52,708 bases of DNA. It comes from an uncultured bacterium (lineage in GTDB: Bacteria > Patescibacteriota > Minisyncoccia > Phycocordibacterales > UBA9973). How positions within the stretch are numbered: the stretch's first letter is position 1; each line of letters starts with the position of its first letter. The stretch spans positions 1-52,708 of the forward strand of contig CAIMAO010000036.1 in the NCBI GenBank assembly GCA_903838985.1. Direction: 5' to 3'. The notes under the pieces are model-generated. The model did not search any database. It was not told the DNA's origin and worked only from the letters and a program-made list of their open reading frames with translations. This document shows, piece after piece, positions 32,718 through 40,216 of the stretch. The position numbers and the translations under genes were made by a program.

Positions 32718-33089
32718 ATGTTTAACAAAAAAGATATAAAAGGACTGGAGAATAAAATTGATGAATTAACTGAAAAAATTAAGTTAATTTATGAGCGTCA
32801 AAATTCACAATATACAGATATTATGCTGAAGTTAAAAGAACTAGAAGATGTAATACAAGAAGGAAAAACAGAACCAGAAGATAATCGCTCAATGGAGGAG
32901 TTATATGATCTTGCACTAAAGACAGTTTCAAAAGCAGGCAAAGCATCGACTTCGTATATTCAGCGAGTTCTTAAAATTGGATATATTCGTGCAACTAGAA
33001 TTATAGATTTACTTGAAAAGAAGGGAGTCATAGGGCCAGCAATTGGTGCTAAGCCAAGAAAGGTTTTAGTTAGGCCTGAAAGGGAATAA
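32718..33089 (+). CDS. Stand-alone FtsK gamma-domain protein
   Basis: 123 aa. Residues 1-55 are a charged, coiled-coil-like helix. Residues about 60-120 (EELYDLALKTVSKAGKASTSYIQ, YIRATRIIDLLEKKGVIGP, then GAKPRKVLV) match the winged-helix gamma domain that ends FtsK/SpoIIIE translocases and reads the KOPS orientation sequences. No motor domain is attached. As a separate small protein it could bind KOPS-like sites, act as a decoy or regulate the element. A leaderless promoter lies directly upstream. Confidence 0.85.
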   Translation: MFNKKDIKGLENKIDELTEKIKLIYERQNSQYTDIMLKLKELEDVIQEGKTEPEDNRSMEELYDLALKTVSKAGKASTSYIQRVLKIGYIRATRIIDLLEKKGVIGPAIGAKPRKVLVRPERE

Positions 33090-33101
33090 TCTACTTAGCA
33101 T

Positions 33102-33410
33102 ATGGAAAATCCTTATCATATAATATTTAGAAGAATATCTTGTGGTACAAAATGTGGTACGCCTTTTATTCAAATGGCACAAGCGAGAAGAGAAGCTTAT
33201 CTTGCTTTAAGTAAAGAAGAAAAATTAAAATGGTTAGAAGAAAAGGAGAAACGGTTAGAAGAAGAGAAAATTTATCAAAAGAAAGAGAATTTTTTAAATA
33301 TAATTAGGACTATTTTACTTGTTATGATAATCATTGGAATTATTTTAATTTGCACCCAAAGATTTTGGGTAGATTCTCTGGTGAATTTCATCCTAAAATA
33401 TAATATTTAA
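33102..33410 (+). CDS. Small membrane-anchored hypothetical protein
   Basis: 102 aa. CGTKCGT near residue 14 is followed by a highly charged helix (KEEKLKWLEEKEKRLEEEK) and one membrane helix near residues 68-86, giving a tail-anchor-like topology. The family is not recognised. It lies 12 nt after the FtsK-gamma gene and is probably co-expressed with it. Confidence 0.6.
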   Translation: MENPYHIIFRRISCGTKCGTPFIQMAQARREAYLALSKEEKLKWLEEKEKRLEEEKIYQKKENFLNIIRTILLVMIIIGIILICTQRFWVDSLVNFILKYNI

Positions 33411-33413
33411 ATA

Positions 33414-33476
33414 ATGATGTATTATCTCTATATTCTTAAATGTGCTGATGATACTTTATACACTGGAATTACTTAA
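33414..33476 (+). pseudogene. Truncated GIY-YIG endonuclease gene
   Basis: ATG at 33414 opens a frame of 20 codons, MMYYLYILKCADDTLYTGIT, then TAA. This is the exact N-terminal motif of small UvrC-type GIY-YIG proteins (COG2827-like), normally about 80-100 aa and continuing with a helix rich in Arg. The rest is missing and not found elsewhere in the window. It looks like a gene cut by insertion or deletion and may mark the right edge of the island. Confidence 0.75.
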
Positions 33477-33501
33477 GTATAATATAACTTTCATAGGTTT
33501 T

Positions 33502-33936
33502 TTATATCTTAATGCCTTCATAAAAACTTCCATTCAAATAACACTTTACGCCTAAAGTACTTGCGTCAAAATGAGGATGTGGTAATTCTTTTGGATTTAC
33601 CCAATTCCAACCCTCACACTTTTCTGGCTCCATATTTTTTAATTCACCAGAGTATTTTGTTACCAACAATATGATAGATATATAATGTTTTCCTTCTTCT
33701 TTGAATGTTTCTAGATTATTGGTGATGGCGATTACCTTTGGTTCCAAAATATCTAAATCAGTTTCCTCTTTAATTTCTCGAATGGCTCCTTGTTCAAATG
33801 TTTCTCCCAAATCTAAATGACCACCTGGAATTGAATACTTCTGTGCGTGACTGCCTTTTCTTTTACCAATCAAAATATTGCCATCTTTATTGACAATGAT
33901 TATTCCTAGACCTACTTTTGGATGATTTGTTTCCAT
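33502..33936 (-). CDS. NUDIX hydrolase
   Basis: 144 aa. The NUDIX box GGHLDLGETFEQGAIREIKEETDL is complete (G-x5-E-x7-REUxEExGU with Asp for the second Gly), giving the metal-binding acids. ILIGKRKGSHAQKYSIPGG before it is typical of MutT-like nucleotide-diphosphate hydrolases. Substrate (oxidised dNTP, CTP or other) not determinable. Third of a minus-strand group after dinB and a C39-like gene, with an 8-nt gap, so possibly linked to nucleotide-pool or damage response. Confidence 0.92.
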   Translation of the reverse strand: METNHPKVGLGIIIVNKDGNILIGKRKGSHAQKYSIPGGHLDLGETFEQGAIREIKEETDLDILEPKVIAITNNLETFKEEGKHYISIILLVTKYSGELKNMEPEKCEGWNWVNPKELPHPHFDASTLGVKCYLNGSFYEGIKI

Positions 33937-33944
33937 AAATTAAT

Positions 33945-34535
33945 TCATATTTTTTCTAATTCTAAAAATCTACCATCACCAGTCGGATGAAGTTTAATCG
34001 CTTTAATAAACTTATTGATCTTAAATTCTCTCCATTTAGCTTGTACAGCAGAAGGATCTATCAACCTTATTATGTCTTTTGTTGGATAAATTCTATCTAT
34101 AACACATGCATGCCCATTGTTATTTTTAGTATTATTCAAAACATCACTATTTAAAAGAACAATAATATTTCTGTCTTTTTTTACACTCTTAGAAAGATAG
34201 GAAACTATCCCATTTTTTGTCTTAAAATTTTTGATTGGATAAGCATTTACTTTAAGAGGAATTTTTAATTTTTTAAAAACTGAATTAATCTCATATTGTT
34301 TTTTACTTAACTGGGTTCCATAGCCAGCTCCTGGTCTTTTGCCAGTTCTGACATTCCAAAATAGATTCTTCTTTTCTTTGTCTAAAATAAGGCCAAGATA
34401 ATAGCCCAATAGTTCTTGTGGTATAAGGGGTATACCTAATTTGTACATAACGACACTTATGCTGGTTGGTACACAACAAGAGTTCTGTTGGGTTAATGGC
34501 ATATACCTTGTGTCTTTTGGTATGACATTTTTCAT
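33945..34535 (-). CDS. C39/papain-like cysteine peptidase-like protein
   Basis: 196 aa. QQNSCCVPTSISVVMYKLG near residue 16 places a Gln and a Cys as in C39-type papain-fold peptidases. GHACVIDRIYP near 140 provides the His, and IRLIDPS the third polar residue. No signal peptide is visible, so it would act in the cytoplasm or as a pseudo-peptidase. It has its own leaderless promoter in the 19-nt gap after dinB. Confidence 0.7.
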   Translation of the reverse strand: MKNVIPKDTRYMPLTQQNSCCVPTSISVVMYKLGIPLIPQELLGYYLGLILDKEKKNLFWNVRTGKRPGAGYGTQLSKKQYEINSVFKKLKIPLKVNAYPIKNFKTKNGIVSYLSKSVKKDRNIIVLLNSDVLNNTKNNNGHACVIDRIYPTKDIIRLIDPSAVQAKWREFKINKFIKAIKLHPTGDGRFLELEKI

Positions 34536-34541
34536 ATTTTT

Positions 34542-34547
34542 ATTATA
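34542..34547 (-). promoter_or_regulatory. Leaderless promoter of the C39-like gene
   Basis: Minus strand TGTTATAAT with the hexamer at 34547-34542, then exactly 6 nt to the ATG at 34535. Confidence 0.6.
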
Positions 34548-34554
34548 ACAAATT

Positions 34555-35760
34555 TTACTTTTTATTTTTAGTCTCTCTTTTCCTTAACGAAGAAGCACGT
34601 TTAATTATATCTTCACCATACTTTTTCCTTATCTTATCTGCTGCTTCTTCTACAACAAGATTGCTAAGTTTCTTTTTTTGCCTTCCAAATAAATCCAATG
34701 GAACTTCTTCCTCACGTATTAGATTATGTAATATCACTCCTGTTGACCTTATTCTTTTCTTTGCTCTTAAAAGTTTTAAAAATTTTGGCTCAAGTGCATC
34801 TAAAATTACTCCCGGATCAGCTGTATATTCTGTTAACTTAACTTCATCAATATAATACTTAAATTCACTAGTCTTTACAAAAAATGATACTTTGTTACTT
34901 ACAAGTTTAATTTTTCTTACGTTTCTACATGCATGTTCTGCATTTTCTGATATTTCTCTCCAAATTATCTTTGGATCAGTGGAAGCAGGATGAAAAGTAG
35001 AAGTTGATTGAATGGATTTTTGATCACGGGGATTGATGTTACTTTCTACTTCTAGTATTGGTTCTCCGCCAAGTTCTTTTTGTAAAACAAGAAGTGGTTT
35101 ACTAAACTTCTTTTCAATTTCTTTTTCAGGATAATTAACAAAATCATATGCGTTTTTAATTCCAAGCCTACGAAGATCCGGAACTGTCTTTCTACCAATA
35201 CCCCAAATATTATCTATCAGTGTAGCTTTGAGAGCTTTTACTTCATCTTCTTTTGAAAGTAACATTACTAACCCATTTGGTTTTTCAAGTTTAGATGCTT
35301 GCTTGGCAAGAGCTTTAGTTTTAGCAAGTCCAATAGAGTATGTTACATGTAATGTTTCTTCTATTTCTTTTTTTAATGCAGTTAATAACTTTTTTTCTCC
35401 ACCAAAATATTTAACTTCAGAAGGTTCTACTAGAGCAAAACATTCGTCAATACTATATTCTTCAATTGTGCAAAAATATTTTAAAAGAATCTCGTGCATT
35501 CTCCTTTGAATATCATGATATAGATCAAAGTGATGAGAAAGAATTACAACCTGTGGAAATAGTTTCTTTATTTGAAAAATTGGCATTCCTCTGGTTACTC
35601 CAAGTGCCTTAGCTTCAGAGCTCATAGCAACAGCAATTCCTCGATCTCCGCCTACAATTACCGGAAGGCCTTTTAGTTCAGGATGAACTGATATTTCGCA
35701 TGCAACAAAGAATGAATCTCCGTCGGCGTGTAGATATAGGTTTTTTGATTGTTTTATCAC
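34555..35760 (-). CDS. dinB: Y-family DNA polymerase (DinB/UmuC-like)
   Basis: 401 aa. It is a translesion polymerase. LYLHADGDSFFVACEI gives the first metal acid, YSIDECF the catalytic acids, and SIGLAKTKALAKQASKLEKPNG and GIGRKT the palm/thumb motifs. The little-finger domain starts near residue 245. Starts with GTG at 35760, 6 nt behind a TACAAT hexamer. It is divergent from the gene at 35987 across a gap with an ATAGTA/TACTAT inverted repeat that could be a shared operator. Confidence 0.94.
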   Translation of the reverse strand: MIKQSKNLYLHADGDSFFVACEISVHPELKGLPVIVGGDRGIAVAMSSEAKALGVTRGMPIFQIKKLFPQVVILSHHFDLYHDIQRRMHEILLKYFCTIEEYSIDECFALVEPSEVKYFGGEKKLLTALKKEIEETLHVTYSIGLAKTKALAKQASKLEKPNGLVMLLSKEDEVKALKATLIDNIWGIGRKTVPDLRRLGIKNAYDFVNYPEKEIEKKFSKPLLVLQKELGGEPILEVESNINPRDQKSIQSTSTFHPASTDPKIIWREISENAEHACRNVRKIKLVSNKVSFFVKTSEFKYYIDEVKLTEYTADPGVILDALEPKFLKLLRAKKRIRSTGVILHNLIREEEVPLDLFGRQKKKLSNLVVEEAADKIRKKYGEDIIKRASSLRKRETKNKK

Positions 35761-35766
35761 TTAGCT

Positions 35767-35772
35767 ATTGTA
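35767..35772 (-). promoter_or_regulatory. Leaderless promoter of dinB
   Basis: Minus strand TGTACAAT with the hexamer at 35772-35767, then exactly 6 nt to the GTG at 35760. It supports GTG as the true start. Confidence 0.5.
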
Positions 35773-35836
35773 CAACTTTTTTTATTTATAAATTATTTTG
35801 TTATTTTTATTAAATTAATATAGTATTTTTATACTA

Positions 35837-35865
35837 TTTACAATTTATTATATATGTGCTATTAT
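35837..35865 (+). promoter_or_regulatory. Promoter of the boxA-hairpin leader before the gene at 35987
   Basis: TTTACA (35837-35842), 17 nt, TATTAT (35860-35865) preceded by TG as an extended -10. The start of transcription is expected near 35872. The leader at 38965 has the same TATTAT hexamer and 17-nt spacing. Confidence 0.6.
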
Positions 35866-35871
35866 GTATGG

Positions 35872-35986
35872 CAGTATTCTGCTCTTTGAAATTTGATTTT
35901 TCTTTGCTTGTAGGGACATTTTTGTTTCTTTTTGGAGATAAAAATGTCCCTAAAATCAAAATGTATCACAAATAAAAGGTTCTAAA
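35872..35986 (+). promoter_or_regulatory. 5' leader with boxA-like motif and hairpin (copy 1)
   Basis: TGCTCTTTGAAAT (35880-35892) resembles the boxA antitermination sequence of rRNA leaders. It is followed by a long stem: TTTGATTTT with AAAATCAAA outside, and TAGGGACATTTTT (35911-35923) with AAAAATGTCCCTA (35940-35952) inside. There is no T-run after the stem. A second copy with compensatory changes lies at 38965-39074. Confidence 0.6.
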
Positions 35987-37786
35987 ATGAATAGCTTGGG
36001 CTTTAAAATTGGTTCAACCATGGTATTTCTCGTTATTTGGTATTTCTTAACGGAATACTTTTTTATGCCGGCGTTTGCCTTTAACCTATCAACAGGTATC
36101 TATTGGAATATAGTTATACTGTCAGCCATATTAGCGTTAATATGGTCAGTAGATCTTGACTCCATTAGTCTTGAGATTGAGTTAAATCCAGCTTCAGGTG
36201 CTTTTTCTGGTATTGCAATTTTTGTATTTATCGGGATCATAATTATCGGTCAAATATTCTCAACTTCTGGATGTTTACATTCAGACAGTTATAGAAATCT
36301 AATCGGTAAAATTGAGGAAACAGAATTTACAGCAAATGTTCAGCCAATTGCAATAAATCAAATGTTGATCGTTGATGAAGAAATTGCAAAACGCGTTGGT
36401 GAAAAAGTTTTGGGTGCAGATCCAGGACTTGGTAGCCGCGCTGAACTCGGAGAGTTCACTCTTCAGGCGGTAAAAGGTCAATTGTATTGGATAGCTCCTC
36501 TTTTGCACAGTGGATTTTGGAAATGGAATACTTTTGGTGATCAGGGCACTCCCGGTTACGTAAAAGTGTCTGCAACAAATCAAGATGACTATTCTCTAGT
36601 CACAAATGTCGATGGTAAAGATTTGCACGTTGTATATCAACCAAAGGCGTGGTTCAGCCAAGATTTGGAACGTCACATTTATATAAATGGTTTTCGTTCC
36701 ATACTCTATGGTGATTACACCTTTGAAGTCGATGATAATTGGCATCCGTATTGGACGGTAACAGTTTATCAAACAAGAATTGGCTTTGGCGGAGATGATG
36801 CAGTCGGAGTACTGACAGTTGATCCTCAAACTGGTGAGGTGAAACAGTATGATATAAAGAATGCTCCAACGTGGATTGACAGGATTCAGCCAAAGCAATT
36901 TGTTTCAAAGCAAGTTGATGACTGGGGTAATTATGTTCATGGCTACTTTAATTGGTCAGGAAGCGACAAAATAAGAGTTGCAGAAGAAAGCTCGTTAGTT
37001 TTAGGTAGTGACGGGCATGCTTACTTTTATTTCGGTCTTACTTCCGAAGGAAATGACAATTCTACGGTAGGATTTGTAATGGTTGATACCAGAACAAAAA
37101 AGGCACATTGGTTCAAGCAATCAGGGGCTACTGAAAAAGCAGCAAGAAAATCTGCTGAAGGAAAAGTTCAGGAGAAAAAATATGTTGGATCCGACGGTGT
37201 AACATACAATGTTGACGGTCATCCTACATATGAATTTCTTTTGAAAGACGAAGGCGGATTGATGAAACTTGTTTCTCTGGTAAGTGTTCATGATCATACT
37301 ATTGTGGGTGTCGGAGAAAGCCGGCAAGAAGCCATACAAGATTATCGAAGTCAGATGACTAATCGTGGGAACAGTGTTTCTCTTGCAACAAGCGATATGG
37401 AACAAGTAACTGTTACTTCCAAAGTACTAAGAATTGCTCCGGAAATAATGAAAGGGAATACTTTTTATAGATTCATTCTTGAAAAGTGTCCCAATACATT
37501 GTTTATCGCAGGAACAACAGTATCGGAAGAGCTTCCTCTCACAAAAGAAGGAGATGTAGTGAAGGTTCACTACACATTGCTAAATTCTAATGGATCAATT
37601 TCTATTATGAATTTCGACAACCTGGCATTGTTGATACAAAAAGATCCAGTTCAGGTTCAAAATGAAACAAGACTGGATTCATTAAAGGAAAAATCGATAC
37701 AAGAAAAATCAACAAAGGTGGTTGATGATAAGATAAATAATCTTACAAATGAGCAAAAGAAAAGATTATTAAAACTTATTAAGTAA
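35987..37786 (+). CDS. Large membrane-anchored protein of unknown function
   Basis: 599 aa. Three hydrophobic helices in the first 95 residues are followed by a large extracytoplasmic region rich in beta strands, including YWIAPLLHSGFWKW, YWTVTVYQTRIGFGGDDA and VDPQTGEVKQYD. The last resembles propeptide/PepSY-like repeats. An OB-like part with VTSKVLRIAPEIM lies near 480, and a charged helical tail ends LTNEQKKRLLKLIK. The family is not recognised. It has a conventional promoter, a boxA-hairpin leader and a strong terminator, so it is a separate unit, and its base composition is less AT-biased than its neighbours'. Confidence 0.75.
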   Translation: MNSLGFKIGSTMVFLVIWYFLTEYFFMPAFAFNLSTGIYWNIVILSAILALIWSVDLDSISLEIELNPASGAFSGIAIFVFIGIIIIGQIFSTSGCLHSDSYRNLIGKIEETEFTANVQPIAINQMLIVDEEIAKRVGEKVLGADPGLGSRAELGEFTLQAVKGQLYWIAPLLHSGFWKWNTFGDQGTPGYVKVSATNQDDYSLVTNVDGKDLHVVYQPKAWFSQDLERHIYINGFRSILYGDYTFEVDDNWHPYWTVTVYQTRIGFGGDDAVGVLTVDPQTGEVKQYDIKNAPTWIDRIQPKQFVSKQVDDWGNYVHGYFNWSGSDKIRVAEESSLVLGSDGHAYFYFGLTSEGNDNSTVGFVMVDTRTKKAHWFKQSGATEKAARKSAEGKVQEKKYVGSDGVTYNVDGHPTYEFLLKDEGGLMKLVSLVSVHDHTIVGVGESRQEAIQDYRSQMTNRGNSVSLATSDMEQVTVTSKVLRIAPEIMKGNTFYRFILEKCPNTLFIAGTTVSEELPLTKEGDVVKVHYTLLNSNGSISIMNFDNLALLIQKDPVQVQNETRLDSLKEKSIQEKSTKVVDDKINNLTNEQKKRLLKLIK

Positions 37787-37808
37787 AAATATTTCGTTTG
37801 TTTAATTT

Positions 37809-37848
37809 TCGTCCGAGTGGTATTTTATCACTCGGACGATTTTTTTTT
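37809..37848 (+). terminator. Strong intrinsic terminator
   Basis: CGTCCGAGTG (37810-37819) / CACTCGGACG (37829-37838), then A and nine T. Confidence 0.95.
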
Positions 37849-37868
37849 ATCTAATTTTCTAAAAATGA

Positions 37869-37874
37869 TATAAT
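37869..37874 (+). promoter_or_regulatory. Leaderless promoter of the gene at 37881
   Basis: TATAAT followed by exactly 6 nt and the ATG at 37881. Confidence 0.55.
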
Positions 37875-37880
37875 AAAGTT

Positions 37881-38090
37881 ATGCAAAAAATAGCAACACG
37901 TGTTTTTATTTATTCATCAATCGTTTTTGGAATTATAGGTATTTTGGTTGTGATAACTGGTTCTGGGCCAGATTCGTCAGATTTAAAAATAAGTGAAATA
38001 TTAATTAGGCTCCTATTTGCAACTGTCTTTATTATATTACCTTCATTTGCGTTAAGTCTCGCTGGTAAGTATTTAAATGATAAATCTTAA
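37881..38090 (+). CDS. Small two-helix membrane protein
   Basis: 69 aa. Two membrane helices (about residues 9-27 and 43-62) are separated by a short polar stretch (GSGPDSSDLK). The family is not recognised. A precise TATAAT-6-ATG arrangement supports it as a real gene. It is followed 44 nt later by the IMPase gene, which has its own promoter. Confidence 0.6.
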   Translation: MQKIATRVFIYSSIVFGIIGILVVITGSGPDSSDLKISEILIRLLFATVFIILPSFALSLAGKYLNDKS

Positions 38091-38122
38091 CTTTGATTAA
38101 TAGTTTTTAATTGTGTTTTTGA

Positions 38123-38128
38123 TATAAT
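38123..38128 (+). promoter_or_regulatory. Leaderless promoter of the IMPase gene
   Basis: TATAAT followed by exactly 6 nt and the ATG at 38135. Confidence 0.55.
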
Positions 38129-38134
38129 CAAGAA

Positions 38135-38920
38135 ATGGAAGAATATTTAGAATTTGCAAAAAATTTAGCCGAAGAAGCCGAAAAAATAGCTTTAAAATAT
38201 TTTAGTTTTGAAACTGACACTACATGGAAAGAAGATAACACTCCTTTGACTATGGCAGATACAGAAATTAATGATTTAATTATTAAAAGAATAAATGAAA
38301 ATTATCCTGAACATAGTATTTATGGAGAAGAAAAAAGTGACAAGAAAGAAAATTCAAAATATATTTGGGTTTGTGATCCATTAGATGGAACTATTGGTTT
38401 TTCTTGTGGTTTACCAATATTTGTTTTTTCTATCGCATTAGTTGATCAATCAAATGGTCAACCAATTTTAGGTGTAATAAATGACCCCGTGATGAAAAAT
38501 ATGTATTGGGCAGATAGAGGTAGTGGTGCATATAGAAATGGTAAAAAAATATTTGTTTCAAAAGAAAACACTTTTAAAAATGGATATTTACTTACTGGTG
38601 CTTCAGGGAAAGATGTTGGTTTTTCTAATTTGCCAGTTCATAAATTATTAAATGAGAAGAAAGCTCATGTAATGAAATTTCCTTCTTTTATTTACGGTGC
38701 TATTCAAGTAGCTAACGGGAAATTTTTAGGAGGTGCACTTTATGGTAAATATGCTCATGATGTTGCAGCTCTAAAAATTATTACCGAGGAAGCTGGAGGA
38801 AAAGTTACTGATTTAAATGGAGAAGAAAGAAGATATGATCAAGATGGAATAGGATGTATTGTATCTAATGGAATATTACATAATGAAATTTTAGAATGTG
38901 TGCAGGCTGGTAAATTTTAA
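38135..38920 (+). CDS. Inositol monophosphatase family protein
   Basis: 261 aa, the usual length. It hydrolyses a sugar- or nucleotide-type phosphomonoester with Mg2+. Metal motifs are intact: YGEEKS near residue 68, WVCDPLDGTIGF near 88, and HDVAALKIITEEAGG near 208. SuhB-, CysQ- and histidinol-phosphatase-like proteins share this fold, and the substrate cannot be chosen from the sequence. Compare the degenerate relative at 1122-2315. Monocistronic with a leaderless promoter. Confidence 0.92.
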   Translation: MEEYLEFAKNLAEEAEKIALKYFSFETDTTWKEDNTPLTMADTEINDLIIKRINENYPEHSIYGEEKSDKKENSKYIWVCDPLDGTIGFSCGLPIFVFSIALVDQSNGQPILGVINDPVMKNMYWADRGSGAYRNGKKIFVSKENTFKNGYLLTGASGKDVGFSNLPVHKLLNEKKAHVMKFPSFIYGAIQVANGKFLGGALYGKYAHDVAALKIITEEAGGKVTDLNGEERRYDQDGIGCIVSNGILHNEILECVQAGKF

Positions 38921-38929
38921 ATAAAATAG

Positions 38930-38958
38930 TTGACTTTTTGTAAATAAAGTAGTATTAT
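38930..38958 (+). promoter_or_regulatory. Promoter of the boxA-hairpin leader before the gene at 39075
   Basis: TTGACT (38930-38935), 17 nt, TATTAT (38953-38958). Transcription should start near 38965. Confidence 0.6.
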
Positions 38959-38964
38959 ATATTT

Positions 38965-39074
38965 AGTTATATAGGTTCTTTGATATTGATTTGTTGGGTC
39001 ATTTTTGTTTATTTTGTAAGCAAAAATGGCTCAATAAACATAAATTAATTTAAAACAAAATTGAAAGTATAGAA
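38965..39074 (+). promoter_or_regulatory. 5' leader with boxA-like motif and hairpin (copy 2)
   Basis: GTTCTTTGATAT (38975-38986) is followed by an 18-bp stem, 38990-39007 with 39021-39038 (inner strand CATTTTTG / CAAAAATG, loop of 13 nt). Compared with copy 1 at 35911-35952 the stem keeps its pairing while bases change (A-U to U-G, G-C to G-U, A-U to U-A). Confidence 0.6.
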
Positions 39075-39581
39075 ATGAGAAAAGTTCAAATTTTTTTTGC
39101 AAAGGCACTGATTATTTTATCAGTGTTGCTTGTGGATATTTTGGGTTATTATTTTTCAAATGAAAAAAATGCGTTTGATTTTACATTTAATCATACGTAT
39201 TTCCCTGGATCGATGTTTGTTTTTTGTTTGTTGTCTTTTTTCGTATTTTTGAAAATAGATATGGCAAATTGGAAAAACAATAGTCTTTTGGGAAAGCCAT
39301 TTCTTCGCTCAGAAATTAATTGGAGAAAGGAGTACAAAAAACATCTTAAGGACAAGAATGCCGCTATCCCTTTTAGCCCTATATCTGGGAAAAATGAATG
39401 CTCTTGTTTGTTTTGTTTTTATCGCGATGGTAAGAATAATCCTGATAGGGACTGCCGAATGAAAAACAATGAAGCAAAAATCTTTTTTGGATATTTGAAA
39501 GAGGATTTTTTACCTCCAACAATTTACAATAAAGAGGTGGGGTATTATTGTCCTTATTGGAAATTCTTTCTTACAGAATAA
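39075..39581 (+). CDS. Membrane protein with cysteine-rich C-terminus
   Basis: 168 aa. Two hydrophobic helices (about 9-27 and 42-60) are followed by a soluble part with the cluster CSCLFCFYRDGK, then DC, and a final YYCPYW. These cysteines could bind a metal or form disulfides. The family is not recognised. It is controlled by a conventional promoter and a long hairpin leader, like the gene at 35987, and ends in a two-part terminator. Confidence 0.65.
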   Translation: MRKVQIFFAKALIILSVLLVDILGYYFSNEKNAFDFTFNHTYFPGSMFVFCLLSFFVFLKIDMANWKNNSLLGKPFLRSEINWRKEYKKHLKDKNAAIPFSPISGKNECSCLFCFYRDGKNNPDRDCRMKNNEAKIFFGYLKEDFLPPTIYNKEVGYYCPYWKFFLTE

Positions 39582-39586
39582 AATTT

Positions 39587-39637
39587 AAGGCTCGTTTGTT
39601 AGATGAGAAAAAGTCTCGTCTTACAACGAGCCTTTTT
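39587..39637 (+). terminator. Intrinsic terminator with stacked hairpins
   Basis: AAGGCTCGTT (39587-39596) / AACGAGCCTT (39625-39634) encloses AGATGAG/CTCGTCT, followed by a T-run. Confidence 0.9.
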
Positions 39638-39666
39638 CTTTTTATTTTAAATTTATAAAATTGTGG

Positions 39667-39672
39667 TAAAAT
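39667..39672 (+). promoter_or_regulatory. Leaderless promoter of the NUDIX gene at 39679
   Basis: TGGTAAAAT with the hexamer at 39667-39672, exactly 6 nt before the ATG. Confidence 0.5.
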
Positions 39673-39678
39673 GAAAAT

Positions 39679-40203
39679 ATGAACGACTCGGATATTATTT
39701 TAGAATTTGGGATAAAAAGAGAAAATGAAGAACGTAGGGATGGGGGATGTGCTGTTATTTTTGATCCCACTAGTCAAAAATATGCTGCATATAGACATCT
39801 TAAAAGTGGAATGCTGGGACTTTATGGTGGAGGTTTTAATGAAGGAGAAGATGAAATAGAAGGCACTTTGAGAGAATTAAAAGAGGAAAGTGGATTATAT
39901 GATTTTTTATATATTGAAAAAATAGATAGAGTTTTAGCTCATTATCATAATATAGGTAAAAACATAGATCGTGTAGCTTCAGCTACTTGTCTTTTAGTTA
40001 TATTAAAAAGTTCCAAATTACAACCTACACAATTAGAAGAACACGAAAAATATGAACTAGAATGGGCAACTCCAGAAGAGCTAATTTCAATTTGGGAATC
40101 TCGTAATGAAATAAAAAACTATGATCACTGGATTTATTTTTTGAAAAAAGCTGTGAATCGTGCAATTGAACTTGGTTATGACACTACAAGTTTAAAAATG
40201 TAA
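39679..40203 (+). CDS. NUDIX hydrolase
   Basis: 174 aa. The NUDIX box GGGFNEGEDEIEGTLRELKEESGL near residues 53-76 is complete. The N-terminal strand GGCAVIFDP and C-terminal YELEWATPEELI complete the fold. The substrate is unknown. A leaderless promoter lies directly upstream. The DUF2914 gene at 40217 follows after 13 nt with its own -10. Confidence 0.9.
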   Translation: MNDSDIILEFGIKRENEERRDGGCAVIFDPTSQKYAAYRHLKSGMLGLYGGGFNEGEDEIEGTLRELKEESGLYDFLYIEKIDRVLAHYHNIGKNIDRVASATCLLVILKSSKLQPTQLEEHEKYELEWATPEELISIWESRNEIKNYDHWIYFLKKAVNRAIELGYDTTSLKM

Positions 40204-40209
40204 TATAAT
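40204..40209 (+). promoter_or_regulatory. Leaderless promoter of the DUF2914 gene
   Basis: TATAAT, 7 nt before the ATG at 40217, overlapping the end of the NUDIX gene. Confidence 0.5.
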
Positions 40210-40216
40210 AATTACA

